64,000 nt of DNA from Methylobacterium sp. DB0501 (GCF_011043735.1 NZ_JAAKGV010000005.1:124001-188000), one strand, 5' to 3'; counted from the first letter of the stretch, positions 19,501 through 29,806 are shown. Numbers and translations are program-made. The notes: a model not told the origin generated them from the letters alone.

Positions 19501-20878
19501 GGTAGTTGCCGAGCAGCACGTTATCGAGACGGGCGATCGCATCCTCGACCAGCACCGCGGCCGAGAAGTAGCGGGTCACGAGGTGCGAGGCGATCGAGTG
19601 GTCGTTGGTGCCCATGTAGCGCACCGACAAGCCGGGCTCGATCTCGCCGGTCACGCCCGACTTGTGCAGGCCGACCACGCCCTGCTCGCCCTCGCCGACG
19701 CGCAGGAGCAGGATCGAGGTGGTCTGGGCCCCGGTCACCGGATCGATGTCGATCGGCAGCTTGTCGCTGGGGACCAGCGGCACGCCGCGCCAGGTGATGA
19801 ACGGCGCGCCGAACAGGTGCACCACCACCGGCGGCACGCCGCGACGGGTCGCCTCCCGGCCGAAGGCCGCGATGGCGCGGGGATGGGCGACGAAGAAGGC
19901 GGGCTTCTTCCACACCAGGGTCAGCAGCTCGTCGAGGTCGTCCGGGGTCGGCGGACCGCCGCGGGTCGGGATGCGCTGGCGCGGCGCCACCTCGTCGAGC
20001 AGGCCGAACTGCGAGTTGTTCAAAAGCTCCCACTCCTCGCGCTCCTTCACGGCATCGACCGTGAGGCGGATCTGCTCGCGCAGCTGGTCGATCTCGTTGG
20101 AGTAGAGGTCGGTGACGCGGGTATGGGTGTTGAGGATCGTCTGGATCGTCGAGAGGTGGTACTCGCGCGGATCGATCTCGTAATCGACGAAGGTGGTCGG
20201 CAGGCGCGGTTCGCCGGCATGGACCGCGAGCAGCTCGATGCCCTGCTCGCCGTAGGAGTTGGTGTGGCTCTTCAGCCGGTCGCGCTCCTCGCGGTGCTGG
20301 GCGATGCGCGAGGCGAGGGACTCGTCCTCGATCGCGGCCCGGTCGAGGGTCAGCAGCGTCACCGCCGACAGCGCCTTGACGGCCGGGGCGGGACCCGCCT
20401 CGCCGACGAGGGCGCCGTCCCCGAAATGGTCGCCGCGGGTGGCGAGCCCCTGGCGCAGGCGGCCCTTGTAGGGGCCCGACAGGGTCAGCTCAACGGTGCC
20501 GCCGGCGACCACGACGAGGCTGCGGCCGGTCGAGCCCTCCTCGGCGATGACCTCGCCGGCCTGGTGCCGGCTCTGCGTGAACTTGGCCGCCAGCGCCGCC
20601 AGTTCGGCATCGCCCAGCCGGCTGAACAGCGGCACGGCGCGCAAGGACCCGGCCTTGACCGTGCGGCTCTCGCCCTCGGTCGCGATGTCGATGCGGCCGG
20701 GCTTGGCCAGCACGACCGCGCGGCGGTTGACCCGGTAGACGCCGCCCGGGACGTCGACGAAGGGCAGGAGCCGCAGCAGGAAGCGCGGCGTGTTGGCCGC
20801 GTTCTGGACCGAGGTGACGGTCGCGGTGGCGAGATTGCGTGCGGCTGAGGCGCTGACGCTCAAACCCGGTCCGCTCAT
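19487..20878 (-). CDS. Family 2 encapsulin shell protein with cyclic-nucleotide-binding-like insert
   Basis: 463 residues with an HK97-type phage-capsid fold of the SrpI lineage. The N-arm and first shell segment span residues 1-78. Residues about 80-195 form an inserted CNMP-binding-like domain (VPLFSRLGDAELAALAAKF, GEVIAEEGSTGRSLVVVAGG, GDHFGDGALVGE). The shell domain resumes at about 205 (SYGEQGIELLAVHAGEP) and ends with RYMGTNDHSIASHLVTRYFS and GNYHDYA. Shells with this insert are classed as family 2B; those without as 2A. It should assemble an icosahedral protein compartment around the desulfurase encoded next. The canonical phosphate-cassette Arg of true cAMP receptors is not evident, so the ligand is open. 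Confidence 0.93.
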
Positions 20879-21083
20879 CGAGGTTCGTCTCCGTGTAGCC
20901 GGTGCGGGCCGGTCTCGGCCCGGTCATGACACGCATGACGCCAGGCACGACATCCCATCCGCTCGGGACGGCAAGTCGTGACCGATGATCGTGAGCCGAC
21001 CATCTTGCTTGTTCTGGCGTCTCGATAGGCGCGGGAGCGGCAGCCATTTTGGAATACTGGCCGCCCTGCTATCCGCTTACGCA

Positions 21084-21113
21084 GCGATACCGGTATTTCA
21101 TCGAGGGGGTCAA
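21084..21113 (-). promoter_or_regulatory. Candidate encapsulin promoter with palindromic operator
   Basis: The 403-base gap 20879-21281 contains an AT-rich patch (21105-21190). On the minus strand, TTGACC (21108-21113) is followed after 18 bases by TATCGC (21084-21089). The perfect palindrome ATACCGGTAT (21087-21096) overlaps the -10 region, where a repressor could act. The transcript would carry a leader of about 200 bases to the shell gene. The rest of the gap shows nothing recognisable. Read by eye only. Confidence 0.35.
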
Positions 21114-21281
21114 TAGAATTTTGTTTCTAAAATCACCCCGATCGATGTAGAATATTTTTCCAAACAGGCAAAAAATAAAAACAAATCTAAATATTGCCGC
21201 CTTGAGAGATGAAATTTCTGCCGAACCGTGCCCCCGCGGGGGTCCGGCGATGAACCCTCGCCGAAACGGGTTTCCCGGCCA

Positions 21282-22151
21282 TCAGATCCCGTCGCCGAAG
21301 AACTGGTCCATGGTCAGGGCCGGCTCCTCGTTGCGCGGAATGCGCGAGACCACCCGGGCCGGCACGCCCGCCACGGTGGTGTGGGGTGGCACCTCGTGCA
21401 GCACCACCGCGGCGGCGGCGACCTTGGCGCCCTCGCCGACCCGGATGTTGCCGAGCACCTTGGCGCCGACGCTGAGCAGTACCCCGCGCTCGATCTTGGG
21501 GTGCCGGTCGCCGCTCTCCTTGCCGTTGCCGCCGAGGGTCACCGATTGCAGGATCGACACGTCGTCGGCGACCACCGTGGTCTCGCCGATGACGACCCCG
21601 GTGGCGTGGTCGATGAACACGCCCGACCCGATCCGCGCCGCCGGGTGAATATCGCAGCCGAACACCTCCGAGATCCGACTCTGGACGTGGAGAGCCAGCG
21701 TCATCCGGCCCTGGTGCCAGAGCCAGTGCGCGACCCGGTAGCCTTCGAGGGCGGCGAATCCCTTGTAGAACAGGAACGGATCGAGGTAGCGCCGGCAGGT
21801 CGGGTCGCGCTCGCGGATCGCAATCAGGTCGCGCACCGCATGAGCGCTGGCAGGCGGATCGGCCTCGAAGGCAGCGAGGCACAGGTCACGCATCGCCAGC
21901 CGCGCGAGGTCGCCGTCGCCGAGCCGGTGGGCGAGGCGGTAGGCCAGCGCCTGGGCGAGACCCCGCTGGTCGAGGATCGTCGCCTGGATGATCCCGGCAT
22001 AGAGCGGCTCCTCGATCAGGGCCGCCTCCGCCTCGGCGCGCAGTTCAGCCCAGACGTCCGCCTCCGCCGTGCAGTGGCTCGTCGTGCGCAGGGGAGGCCG
22101 GCGCAATGCGGAGGCGCTCGCCCGGAGGGCGAGCGGCAGGGCCGGATCCAT
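21282..22151 (-). CDS. cysE: Serine O-acetyltransferase
   Basis: 289 residues. An N-terminal helical domain (about 30-165) is followed by a left-handed beta-helix of hexapeptide repeats (DIHPAARIGSGVFIDHATGV, then VIGETTVVADDVSILQSVTL) with the catalytic His of IDHATG and the LGGNGKESGDRHPKI loop, and an acceptor tail ending in FGDGI. It makes O-acetylserine from serine and acetyl-CoA, the first step of cysteine synthesis. Serine acetyltransferases occur in encapsulin-desulfurase loci, and here the gene lies upstream of the shell gene on the same strand, 27 bases after a small ORF. It probably feeds cysteine to the encapsulated desulfurase. The C-terminal Ile fits binding to a CysK partner. 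Confidence 0.92.
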   Translation of the reverse strand: MDPALPLALRASASALRRPPLRTTSHCTAEADVWAELRAEAEAALIEEPLYAGIIQATILDQRGLAQALAYRLAHRLGDGDLARLAMRDLCLAAFEADPPASAHAVRDLIAIRERDPTCRRYLDPFLFYKGFAALEGYRVAHWLWHQGRMTLALHVQSRISEVFGCDIHPAARIGSGVFIDHATGVVIGETTVVADDVSILQSVTLGGNGKESGDRHPKIERGVLLSVGAKVLGNIRVGEGAKVAAAAVVLHEVPPHTTVAGVPARVVSRIPRNEEPALTMDQFFGDGI

Positions 22152-22178
22152 GCCGAGGGAATCTCCGTGATGGACGAG

Positions 22179-22385
22179 TCACTGAACGCGCCGGAAGAGG
22201 TCCGGCAGGTAGCGCTGCAGGATCTCGTGGCCGTCGAACGCGACATCGATGGTCGGCGTGCGACCGTCCTGGCCGTGGATGCCGACGACCCGTCCCTTGG
22301 CGTTGCGCCAGATTCCCAACGCATCCGCGAGGTCGAGCCGATCGAACACCACCTCGTCGCCGCGGGTCATCGTCGCTGAAGCCAT
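22179..22385 (-). CDS. Small conserved-looking protein of unknown function (68 aa)
   Basis: 68 residues with a good GGAGG ribosome binding site seven bases before the ATG at 22385. It is the first gene after the promoter at 22513-22540 and lies 27 bases before cysE, so it is almost certainly translated and co-transcribed. The sequence is acidic and compact (GDEVVFDRLDLADALGIW, then VAFDGHEILQRYLPDLF), without Cys, signal peptide or membrane segment. I do not recognise a family. A regulatory or adaptor role in the sulfur compartment is only a guess from position. Confidence 0.7.
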   Translation of the reverse strand: MASATMTRGDEVVFDRLDLADALGIWRNAKGRVVGIHGQDGRTPTIDVAFDGHEILQRYLPDLFRRVQ

Positions 22386-22512
22386 GACATGATCCTCCGA
22401 TGGGACTCGCGAAGATGTCTCCCATGCGCCGCGGACCTTCGGGTGGGAAGAACCTCCCTCGTTTCCGGCCATGCCGGAGAAGGCCATGTTCACGAACAGC
22501 GCAGACAAGAGC

Positions 22513-22543
22513 ATTATCTTCGATAAGCTATTGATTTCAATAG
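22513..22543 (-). promoter_or_regulatory. Promoter and palindromic operator of the sulfur operon
   Basis: On the minus strand, TTGAAA (22535-22540), a 16-base spacer and GATAAT (22513-22518) form a strong-looking sigma-70 promoter in an AT-rich island. The -35 box lies in the palindrome CTATTGATTTCAATAG (22528-22543, 7-base arms), a typical repressor or LysR-type activator site. Transcription would start near 22506 and leave a leader of about 120 bases before the 68-residue ORF. Confidence 0.6.
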
Positions 22544-22935
22544 ATAATCCACGAAACAGCCGCGTACCGCAAGCCTCGTTCCGCGCTTTTCCCCTCCGCT
22601 GCGGCAGGGGCTGCGCCGCAGGAGATCCGGTGCCGCCGCCCTCCTGGACATCGAGCCCGGCCACGCCTGCCCCCCCCGGAGCTGTGCCGCCGACCCCGGG
22701 AGGACGCTGGCGCAGGGGAAGGCCGGGGAGAGCGGCATGCTGACCTCCGGAGAAAGGCCTTCCGACTTGCGCGTCACGACCGGAGCACAGGAGGACGAAT
22801 TTCTCATATGCGACGGCCCTGCGGGCCGGACGACGCCATCCGTGTTTCACAACGCGCAGCGTGCCTAAAATTTGGCCTTATCAGCTCCGTTTTGTCTGTA
22901 CATATTACGCAGGTGAGCCGGGAGGATCGCCGACC
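22544..22935. other. Intergenic region between divergent units
   Basis: About 390 bases between the sulfur-operon promoter and the ornithine-cyclodeaminase-like gene. The left half is GC-rich without a supported gene; bases 22860-22915 are AT-richer and probably hold the plus-strand promoter, though I see no good pair of boxes. A GGGAGG ribosome binding site ends the region. Confidence 0.5.
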
Positions 22936-23937
22936 ATGAAGCCGATCTACATCGACTACCTCAACCGGCTCGACGTAGAGGAACTGGCGATGACGGACGC
23001 CGAGATCCTCTCCGCCATCGAGACCAGCCTCGCGACGCAGGGGCGCGGCGAGGCCGTGATCGAGCCGCGCGTCCATCTCGAGCCGCGGGTCGCCCACGGA
23101 CATTTCAACGTGCTGCGCGGCGCCCTCAAGGCACCGATCGACAGCGCCGGCGTGAAGGTGGTCGGCGACTTCGTCGACAACTACAAGCTCGGCCTCCCCT
23201 CGGAACTCGCGACGCTGCTCCTCCTCGATCCGCGCACCGGGATTCCGAAAGCCTTCCTCGACGCCAGCGGCATCACCGACATGCGCACCGGCGCCGTCAC
23301 GGCGATCGGCGCCAAGTATCTCGCCCGCAAGGACTCCAAGGTCCTCGGTCACATCGGTGCGCGCGGCACCGCGTACTGGAACGTGCGCCTTCTCGATCAT
23401 CTCTTCGACTTCGACGAGATCCGGGTGCATTCCCGCCGCCCCGAGAGCCGCGAGGCCTTCGCCGAGCGCCTGGGCCGCGACCTCGGCAAGCGGGTGGTGG
23501 CGACCGAGGACTGGCAGGCTTGCGTCGAGGGGGCCGACATCGTCGTCGAGGCCTCACGGCTCTCCGCGCCGGAGCCGATGCTGCGGACGGAGTGGATCGC
23601 GAAGGGCGCCTTCGTGGTGCCCTACGGCACGATGAGCGCGATCGAGCTGAACCTCACCGACATCATGGACAAGCTGGTGGTCGACGACTGGGGACAGTGC
23701 AAGGGAGGCAAGTTCGGCAGCCTGCGGGCCCATGTCGAGGCCGGCAAGCTCTCCGAGACCACGCTGCACGCCGAACTCGGCCAGATCGTCGCCGGGCTGA
23801 AACCGGGCCGCGAGAGCCCGGAGGAGACGAACCTCCTCTGGCACCGGGGGCTGTCGCTGTCGGACATCGCGCTCGGGCACGCGATGCTGGAGAAGGCCCG
23901 CGCCCTGCAGATCGGACAGCGGCTGCGCTATGCGTGA
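22936..23937 (+). CDS. Ornithine cyclodeaminase / mu-crystallin family protein
   Basis: 333 residues, typical length. The family core is visible: VVGDFVDNYKLGLPSELATL, LLDPRTGIPKAFLDASGITD and MRTGAVTAIGAKYLARKDS, where the Arg and Lys hold the substrate carboxylate. The NAD-binding loop reads LGHIGARGTAYW, not the usual GxGxQA, so cofactor binding may be altered. Members are ornithine cyclodeaminases, ketimine reductases or opine-type dehydrogenases; I cannot choose. It opens a run of seven plus-strand genes with an amine-type ABC transporter and an ammonia-lyase homologue, suggesting a role in catabolism of an imported amino acid or amine. Confidence 0.8.
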   Translation: MKPIYIDYLNRLDVEELAMTDAEILSAIETSLATQGRGEAVIEPRVHLEPRVAHGHFNVLRGALKAPIDSAGVKVVGDFVDNYKLGLPSELATLLLLDPRTGIPKAFLDASGITDMRTGAVTAIGAKYLARKDSKVLGHIGARGTAYWNVRLLDHLFDFDEIRVHSRRPESREAFAERLGRDLGKRVVATEDWQACVEGADIVVEASRLSAPEPMLRTEWIAKGAFVVPYGTMSAIELNLTDIMDKLVVDDWGQCKGGKFGSLRAHVEAGKLSETTLHAELGQIVAGLKPGRESPEETNLLWHRGLSLSDIALGHAMLEKARALQIGQRLRYA

Positions 23938-23989
23938 GGGCACCGACCGCTCCGCCGCCCCGCCCCTCCCCCCGATCGGCGGCTGAACG

Positions 23990-24616
23990 ATGCTGCGCTG
24001 GGTGCCGACCCATCTTCCGGAGATCGGCGAGGCCACGCTCCAGCACCTCGTCCTGGTCGTCGTCTCGGTCTCGATCGCCTTCGCGATCTCCCTCGTGCTC
24101 GGCATCTGGAGCGCGCGACGCCCCCGCCTCTACGCGGTGGTGATGATGATCTCGGGAACGCTGTTCGTGATCCCGAGCATCGCACTCTTCGCCCTCCTCA
24201 TTCCCCTCCTCGGGCTGGGCGCGAAGCCGGCGATCGTCGGCCTCGTCTCCTATTGCCTGCTCGCGCTCATCCGCAACGTGGCGCTCGGCATCCGCTCGGT
24301 GCCGCCCGCGGTGCTCGATGCGGCGATCGGCATGGGCTACGGCCCTGTAGCCCGGCTCTGGCGCATCGAGCTGCCGCTGGCGCTGCCGCTGATCGTCTCG
24401 GGCGTGCGGATCGCGACCGTCACGATCATCGGCATCGCCACGGTGGCCGCCTACATCAATGCCGGCGGCCTCGGCACGATCATCTTCGCGGGCATCGACC
24501 AGCGCTTCCCGGAAAAGATCCTGACCGGGGCCCTGCTCGCCTCGGCGATGTCGGTCGCGGCCGATCTCGGGCTCAGCCGCCTCGAGAGCCGGTTGCGCGC
24601 CGGATGGAGGGCCTGA
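23990..24616 (+). CDS. Quaternary-amine-type ABC transporter permease 1
   Basis: 208-residue inner-membrane permease of the OpuCB/YehW group, with about five or six membrane segments. The ATPase-coupling loop is AAIGMGYGPVARLWRIELPL, and the family end AYINAGGLGTIIFAGI follows. The stop lies two bases before the next permease ATG. Paired small permeases of this kind usually form a heterodimer for glycine betaine, carnitine, choline or related zwitterions; the substrate here is not evident. Confidence 0.88.
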   Translation: MLRWVPTHLPEIGEATLQHLVLVVVSVSIAFAISLVLGIWSARRPRLYAVVMMISGTLFVIPSIALFALLIPLLGLGAKPAIVGLVSYCLLALIRNVALGIRSVPPAVLDAAIGMGYGPVARLWRIELPLALPLIVSGVRIATVTIIGIATVAAYINAGGLGTIIFAGIDQRFPEKILTGALLASAMSVAADLGLSRLESRLRAGWRA

Positions 24617-24617
24617 G

Positions 24618-25267
24618 ATGGCGCTGATCACCGGCACCTTCGCGTGGATGGCGGCGAACTGGCAGACGATGGCGGAACTGCTCGAGCAGCACCTCGTGAT
24701 GAGCGCCTGGGCGCTCGGCATCAGCCTGGCGATCGGCCTGCCGCTGGCCGTCGCGGTGCTGCCCAGCGCGCGCACCGCCGGCCTCGTGATCGCGCTGGTC
24801 AACGTGCTGCGGACCTTTCCGAGCCTCGCGATCCTGGCCTTCGCGCTGCCGCTGCTCGGGATCGGCCTCCTGCCTTCGGTCGTGGCCCTGGTCGTCCTGG
24901 CGCTGCCCCCGATCCTGCTCAACGCCTATGTGGGCTTGCGCGAGGTCGATCCCGATCTCGTCGACGCCGCCACCGGCCTCGGCATGACCGGAGGCCAGGT
25001 GCTGCGCAAGGTGCAGCTGCCGCTCGCCGCGCCGGCGATTTTCGGCGGCATCCGCAACGCCGCCGTGCAGATCGTCGCCGGGGCGGCGCTGGCGTCGTTC
25101 ATCGGCGGCGGCAGCCTCGGCGACCTCATCACCGCGGGCATCGCCATCATGGACGTCCAGCGGCTGCTCGCCGGCGCCATCCCGATCGCCCTCCTGGCGC
25201 TGGCGGTCGAGTTCGGCCTCGGCTTCGTCGAGCGGCGCCTGTTCGGCACACGGCTGGAGGACGCCCG

Positions 25268-25271
<4 letters not shown>
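24618..25271 (+). CDS. Quaternary-amine-type ABC transporter permease 2
   Basis: 217-residue partner permease (OpuCD/YehY-like) with about six hydrophobic segments. The coupling loop is DAATGLGMTGGQVLRKVQLP, and the typical SFIGGGSLGDLITAGIA comes near the C-terminus. It overlaps the ATPase gene by four bases (GTGA), so translation is coupled. It probably pairs with the upstream permease in one transporter. Confidence 0.88.
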
Positions 25272-26208
<937 letters not shown>

Positions 26209-26212
<4 letters not shown>

Positions 26213-27021
26213 CCCTCGTCGCCAATGCCCGCATGTACGCGGTCACGCCCGACGCGGCGGCGGCCTGGCGCGACCTCTTCGGCTGGGTCGCGCGGGCGAG
26301 CGGCGTGGCTCTGGACGTGATCGACCATCCGCCCTCGCGCCCCATCGCGGAGCTCTGGGCGCAGGGCGGCCTCGGCAGCGTCTTCATGTGCGGGCGGCCC
26401 TGGCTGCGCGCCGATCCGCGCCCGATCCCGATCGCCTGCCCGGTCCCGTCGCCCGACCGCTACGGCGGGCGGCCGGTCTACAGGACGGACTTCGTGGTGC
26501 GCGCCGGGAGTCCGTTCACGGGCCTCGAGGAGACGTTCGGCCACCGCATCGGCTACACGCTCGAGGAGTCGCATTCCGGCTTCAACGCGCCGCGCCACCA
26601 TCTGCTCGCCTTCCGCGGGGCCGGACGCCGGACACTCTACGCGGAGTCCGTCGGCCCGCTGCATACCCCGCGCGGCGTCGTCGCCGCCGTGCTCGACGGG
26701 CGCATCGACGTCGGCCCGCTCGATTCCTACGCCTTCGACCTGATGCGGACTCGGCCGGGGGACGCGGCCCACGGCCTGCGCCGCGTCGCGACGACGGAGG
26801 CGGCCCCGATCCCCCTGCTGGTCTCCTCGCCCGATTGCCCGATGGAGGCGGTCGCCGCGATGCGGCGCGGCTTCCTCGCGGCTTCCACGGACCCGGACCT
26901 CGCGCCGCTCCGCGCCCGCCTGCTGCTGAAGGGCTTCGCTCCCGTCGAGGAGGCCGCCTATGAGCGGCTGGCGGTCTGGGACGACGAGGCCCTGTCGGCC
27001 GGGTACGACCGGCCACAATGA
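26209..27021 (+). CDS. PhnD-like solute-binding domain protein without signal peptide
   Basis: 270 residues starting at a GTG that overlaps the ATPase stop by four bases. It resembles the PhnD/phosphonate-type periplasmic binding fold: MYAVTPDAAAAWRDLF, a central YRTDFVVRAGSPFTGLEE, FGHRIGYTLEESHSGFN and IDVGPLDSYAFDL. There is no secretion signal, since the fold starts within ten residues of the start codon, so it is probably cytoplasmic. The operon already encodes a secreted binding protein (28693-29574). It may therefore be an intracellular substrate sensor or enzyme-like protein rather than a transporter subunit. Confidence 0.72.
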
Positions 27022-27100
27022 GCGCGACATCGCTCCCCCGCCCCGGTCCCTCCCCCGAGCGGAGGACCGTGCCGATGCCCGACCAGGAGGCGGACCGCCC

Positions 27101-28654
27101 GTGACCACCCCCCTCGCCGCGCCTCCCTCCGTGACCCTGACCGGCGCGCCCGTCTCGATCGAGGAGATCGGCGCGATCACCCGGGGCGGCGCGACGATCG
27201 CCGTGGCAGAAAGCCTGCGGCAGCGGCTGCTCGCGGCACGCGCGATCGTCGAGCGCTATGCGCGCGAGGACCTGCCGGCCTACGGGCTGACCACCGGGCT
27301 CGGCGCCGGCGTCGACACGCGCCTGCCGGCCGAGGACCTCGTCGCCTTCCAGCACCGGGTGCCGCTGGCCCGCGCGGTCGGGGTCGGAGCGCCGCTGCCG
27401 CGCGAGAGCGTGCGCGCCCTGATGGCGGCGCGGCTCGCCAGCATGTCCGCCGGCGGCTCCGGCGTGTCTCCCGCCGTGTTCGACGCGCTGGTGGCGGCGC
27501 TCAACGCCGGCTTCCATCCGGTGGTGCCGGCTCTCGGCTCGATCGGAGCCGCGGACCTCGCGCCGCTCGCCCATGTGGGGCGCGCGCTCCTCGGCGAGGG
27601 CGAAGCCGAACTCGACGGCGAGATCCTGCCGGCGCGGGAGGCGCTGGCGCGCGCCGGGCTCGCGCCCGTCGCCCTGCAGCCGAAGGACGGCCACGCGATC
27701 GTGGTTGCCAACAGCCTGTCGACCGGGCAGGGCTGCCTCGGCGTGCTCGATATCGAGCGGCTGCTGGGTTGGTCGCTGCTGGCGGCGGCCCTGAACATCG
27801 AGGCCTTTCGCGCCAATGTCGGCACCTTCGATCCGCGGACGGCGGCGGCGCGCCCGGCCTTCGGCCAGCAGCGGATCGCCGCGCGCATGCAGGCGCTGAT
27901 GGCCGGCAGCGGGCTCTTGGCGAAGGGCGCCGCGCGGCGCCTCCAGGATCCGCTGAGCTACCGCTGCGTGCCGCAGGTCATGGGCGCCGTGCAGCACGCC
28001 CTCGACGAGGCCCGGCAGGCGACCGAGATCGAGCTCGCCTCCTCGGGCGACAACCCCGTGGTCCTGGTCGACGACGACCTCATCCTGTCGAACGGCAACT
28101 TCGACGCCACCGCCTTCTCGCTGTCCTGGGAGCGCCTCGGCCAGGCGCTCGCCCATGGCGCCGCGGCGACGGCGCAGCGGACGATGAAGCTCATGTCGCC
28201 AGGCCTCTCGGACCTGCCGCGCTTCCTCACGCCCCGCGGCCAGAGCCGTACCGGATTCGCCACCGTCCAGAAGACCGTCTCGGCGCTGGAGGCCGAGATC
28301 CGCCATCTCGCGCTTCCCGTCTCGCTGTCGCCGCTGCCCGTGGCGGACGGGATCGAGGACCACGCCGCGATGGCGCCGGCCGTGCTCGCCAAGACCGGTG
28401 CCATCGTCGAGCGGCTGCGCTGGCTCGTCGCGATCGAGCTGGTGGCCGCAGCCCAGGCCGTCGAGCTGCGCGGCCCGGTCGACCCGCTCGGCGTCGGTCC
28501 GACGGCGGCCTACCGGTTCGTCCGCGGCCTCGCCGGCGCCCTCGACGAGGACCGGTCGCTCGGCGGCGACTTCATGCGCGTCGCCGCCGCGATGGCGGTC
28601 CGGGACGCGCCCGCCGGGCCGCGAGAGCATACCGGCACGCATCCGATGCCGTGA
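27101..28654 (+). CDS. Aromatic/histidine ammonia-lyase homologue with a non-canonical cofactor motif
   Basis: 517 residues from a GTG with AGGAGG ten bases upstream. The HAL/PAL/TAL fold is clear: YGLTTGLGAG (catalytic-loop Tyr61), LQDPLSYRCVPQVMGAV and SSGDNPVVL. In this family an Ala-Ser-Gly triad cyclises to the MIO electrophile (GSVGASGDLAPLAH). Here the same place reads GSIGAADLAPLAH (residues 146-158): one residue is missing and no Ser-Gly remains, so classical MIO cannot form. Either a different mechanism or a non-lyase role follows. The gene lies between the PhnD-like gene and the binding-protein gene of an amine transporter, so its substrate is probably the imported compound. Confidence 0.85.
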   Translation: MTTPLAAPPSVTLTGAPVSIEEIGAITRGGATIAVAESLRQRLLAARAIVERYAREDLPAYGLTTGLGAGVDTRLPAEDLVAFQHRVPLARAVGVGAPLPRESVRALMAARLASMSAGGSGVSPAVFDALVAALNAGFHPVVPALGSIGAADLAPLAHVGRALLGEGEAELDGEILPAREALARAGLAPVALQPKDGHAIVVANSLSTGQGCLGVLDIERLLGWSLLAAALNIEAFRANVGTFDPRTAAARPAFGQQRIAARMQALMAGSGLLAKGAARRLQDPLSYRCVPQVMGAVQHALDEARQATEIELASSGDNPVVLVDDDLILSNGNFDATAFSLSWERLGQALAHGAAATAQRTMKLMSPGLSDLPRFLTPRGQSRTGFATVQKTVSALEAEIRHLALPVSLSPLPVADGIEDHAAMAPAVLAKTGAIVERLRWLVAIELVAAAQAVELRGPVDPLGVGPTAAYRFVRGLAGALDEDRSLGGDFMRVAAAMAVRDAPAGPREHTGTHPMP

Positions 28655-28692
28655 CGCGGAACATGACGCAGAATCAGGGGAGACCGATCAAG

Positions 28693-29574
28693 ATGTCGCC
28701 GTTCAAGCCATTCCTGTCGGTGGCGCTCGTCGTCGCCGGCACCGCTCCCGCCTGGGCGGCCGAGCCGATCAAGGTCGGAAGCAAGAACTTCACCGAGCAA
28801 TACATCGTGGCCGAGATGTACGCTGCGGTTCTCAAGAATGCCGGCCTTCCCGTCGAGAAGAAGCTCAATCTCGGCGGGACCCTCATCGCCCATCAGGCGC
28901 TCACGAGCGGGCAGATCGACGTCTATCCGGAATATACGGGAACGGCCCTGAACTCGGTGGTCAAGGGGCCGATGTCGAACGACGCCGATGAGGTCTACCG
29001 AACGGTCAAGGCGTTCTACGAGAAGGAATTCAAGGTCACCTGGCTCAAGCCGAGCGGCATCAACAACGGCTACGTCATGATCGTCCGCAAGGGCACGGCC
29101 GACAAGTACGGGCTCAAGACCCTGTCCGATCTCGCCAAGGTCTCGAAGGAGCTGGTCATCGGCGCCGGGCCCGAATTCCCCGACCGTGCCGACGGCCTGC
29201 CCGGGCTGAAGCGCGTCTACGGGGCGGAGTTCAAGGCCTTCAAGCAGTTCGCCAAGCTGGGGCTGCGCTACGACGCGCTCGCCCAGGAGGGGGTCGACGT
29301 CGTCAACGGCGCCGCGACGGATTCCCAGCTCGCGTCCCCGAAGCTGGTGCCGCTCCGGGACGACAAGGGCCTGTTCCCGCCCTACTACCTGGCGCCGGTG
29401 GCCCGGACGGCGATGCTGGACGCGACCCCGAAGGCCGCCGCGCTGCTCGAAGCCGTCGGCGCGAAGCTCGACAACGCCGTGATGCGCGACCTCAACGCCA
29501 AGGTCGAGAACGATCGCGAGGAGCCTGCGGCGGTGGCCGCCGCCTATCTGAAGAAGGTCGGCCTTCTCCCCTGA
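28693..29574 (+). CDS. Quaternary-amine/osmoprotectant-type periplasmic binding protein
   Basis: 293 residues with a signal peptide (LSVALVVAGTAPAWA) and the OpuAC/OsmF-like start IKVGSKNFTEQYIVAEMYA. It also has the family segment LTSGQIDVYPEYTGTALNSV and a later EGVDVVNGAATDSQL. The ATG at 28693 starts the signal peptide; another ATG at 28663 would add ten residues. It ends the operon begun at 22936 and supplies the external receptor for the two permeases and ATPase. Glycine betaine-like ligands are usual in the family, but the catabolic neighbours suggest an amino acid derivative. Confidence 0.88.
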   Translation: MSPFKPFLSVALVVAGTAPAWAAEPIKVGSKNFTEQYIVAEMYAAVLKNAGLPVEKKLNLGGTLIAHQALTSGQIDVYPEYTGTALNSVVKGPMSNDADEVYRTVKAFYEKEFKVTWLKPSGINNGYVMIVRKGTADKYGLKTLSDLAKVSKELVIGAGPEFPDRADGLPGLKRVYGAEFKAFKQFAKLGLRYDALAQEGVDVVNGAATDSQLASPKLVPLRDDKGLFPPYYLAPVARTAMLDATPKAAALLEAVGAKLDNAVMRDLNAKVENDREEPAAVAAAYLKKVGLLP

Positions 29575-29765
29575 TGCCGCTCCGTCGCCGGGCACGACCT
29601 GCGGCGGGCGGACCGTATCGGTGGCGCGGATGGACAGGGGAGTCCACGATCTCCCCGTGCCAAACCCGCCCGGCACCGGAGGTCGTCTTCAGCGGCCTCC
29701 GGCAGCATACCAACGGCCTAGGATGCCGATGCGTCAGGCCGTTCATTCATCGCGAATTTCCGACA

Positions 29766-29782
29766 CCAAGCCGGAGGCTTGG
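29766..29782 (+). terminator. Hairpin after the amine-transporter operon
   Basis: CCAAGCC-GGA-GGCTTGG forms a 7-base stem with a 3-base loop in the convergent gap 29575-29830, followed on the plus strand by CGGAGTTTCG, a weak T-tract. It may end the operon that finishes at 29574, though it lies 190 bases further on. Confidence 0.35.
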
Positions 29783-29806
29783 CGGAGTTTCGAGAACGCA
29801 ACCAAA

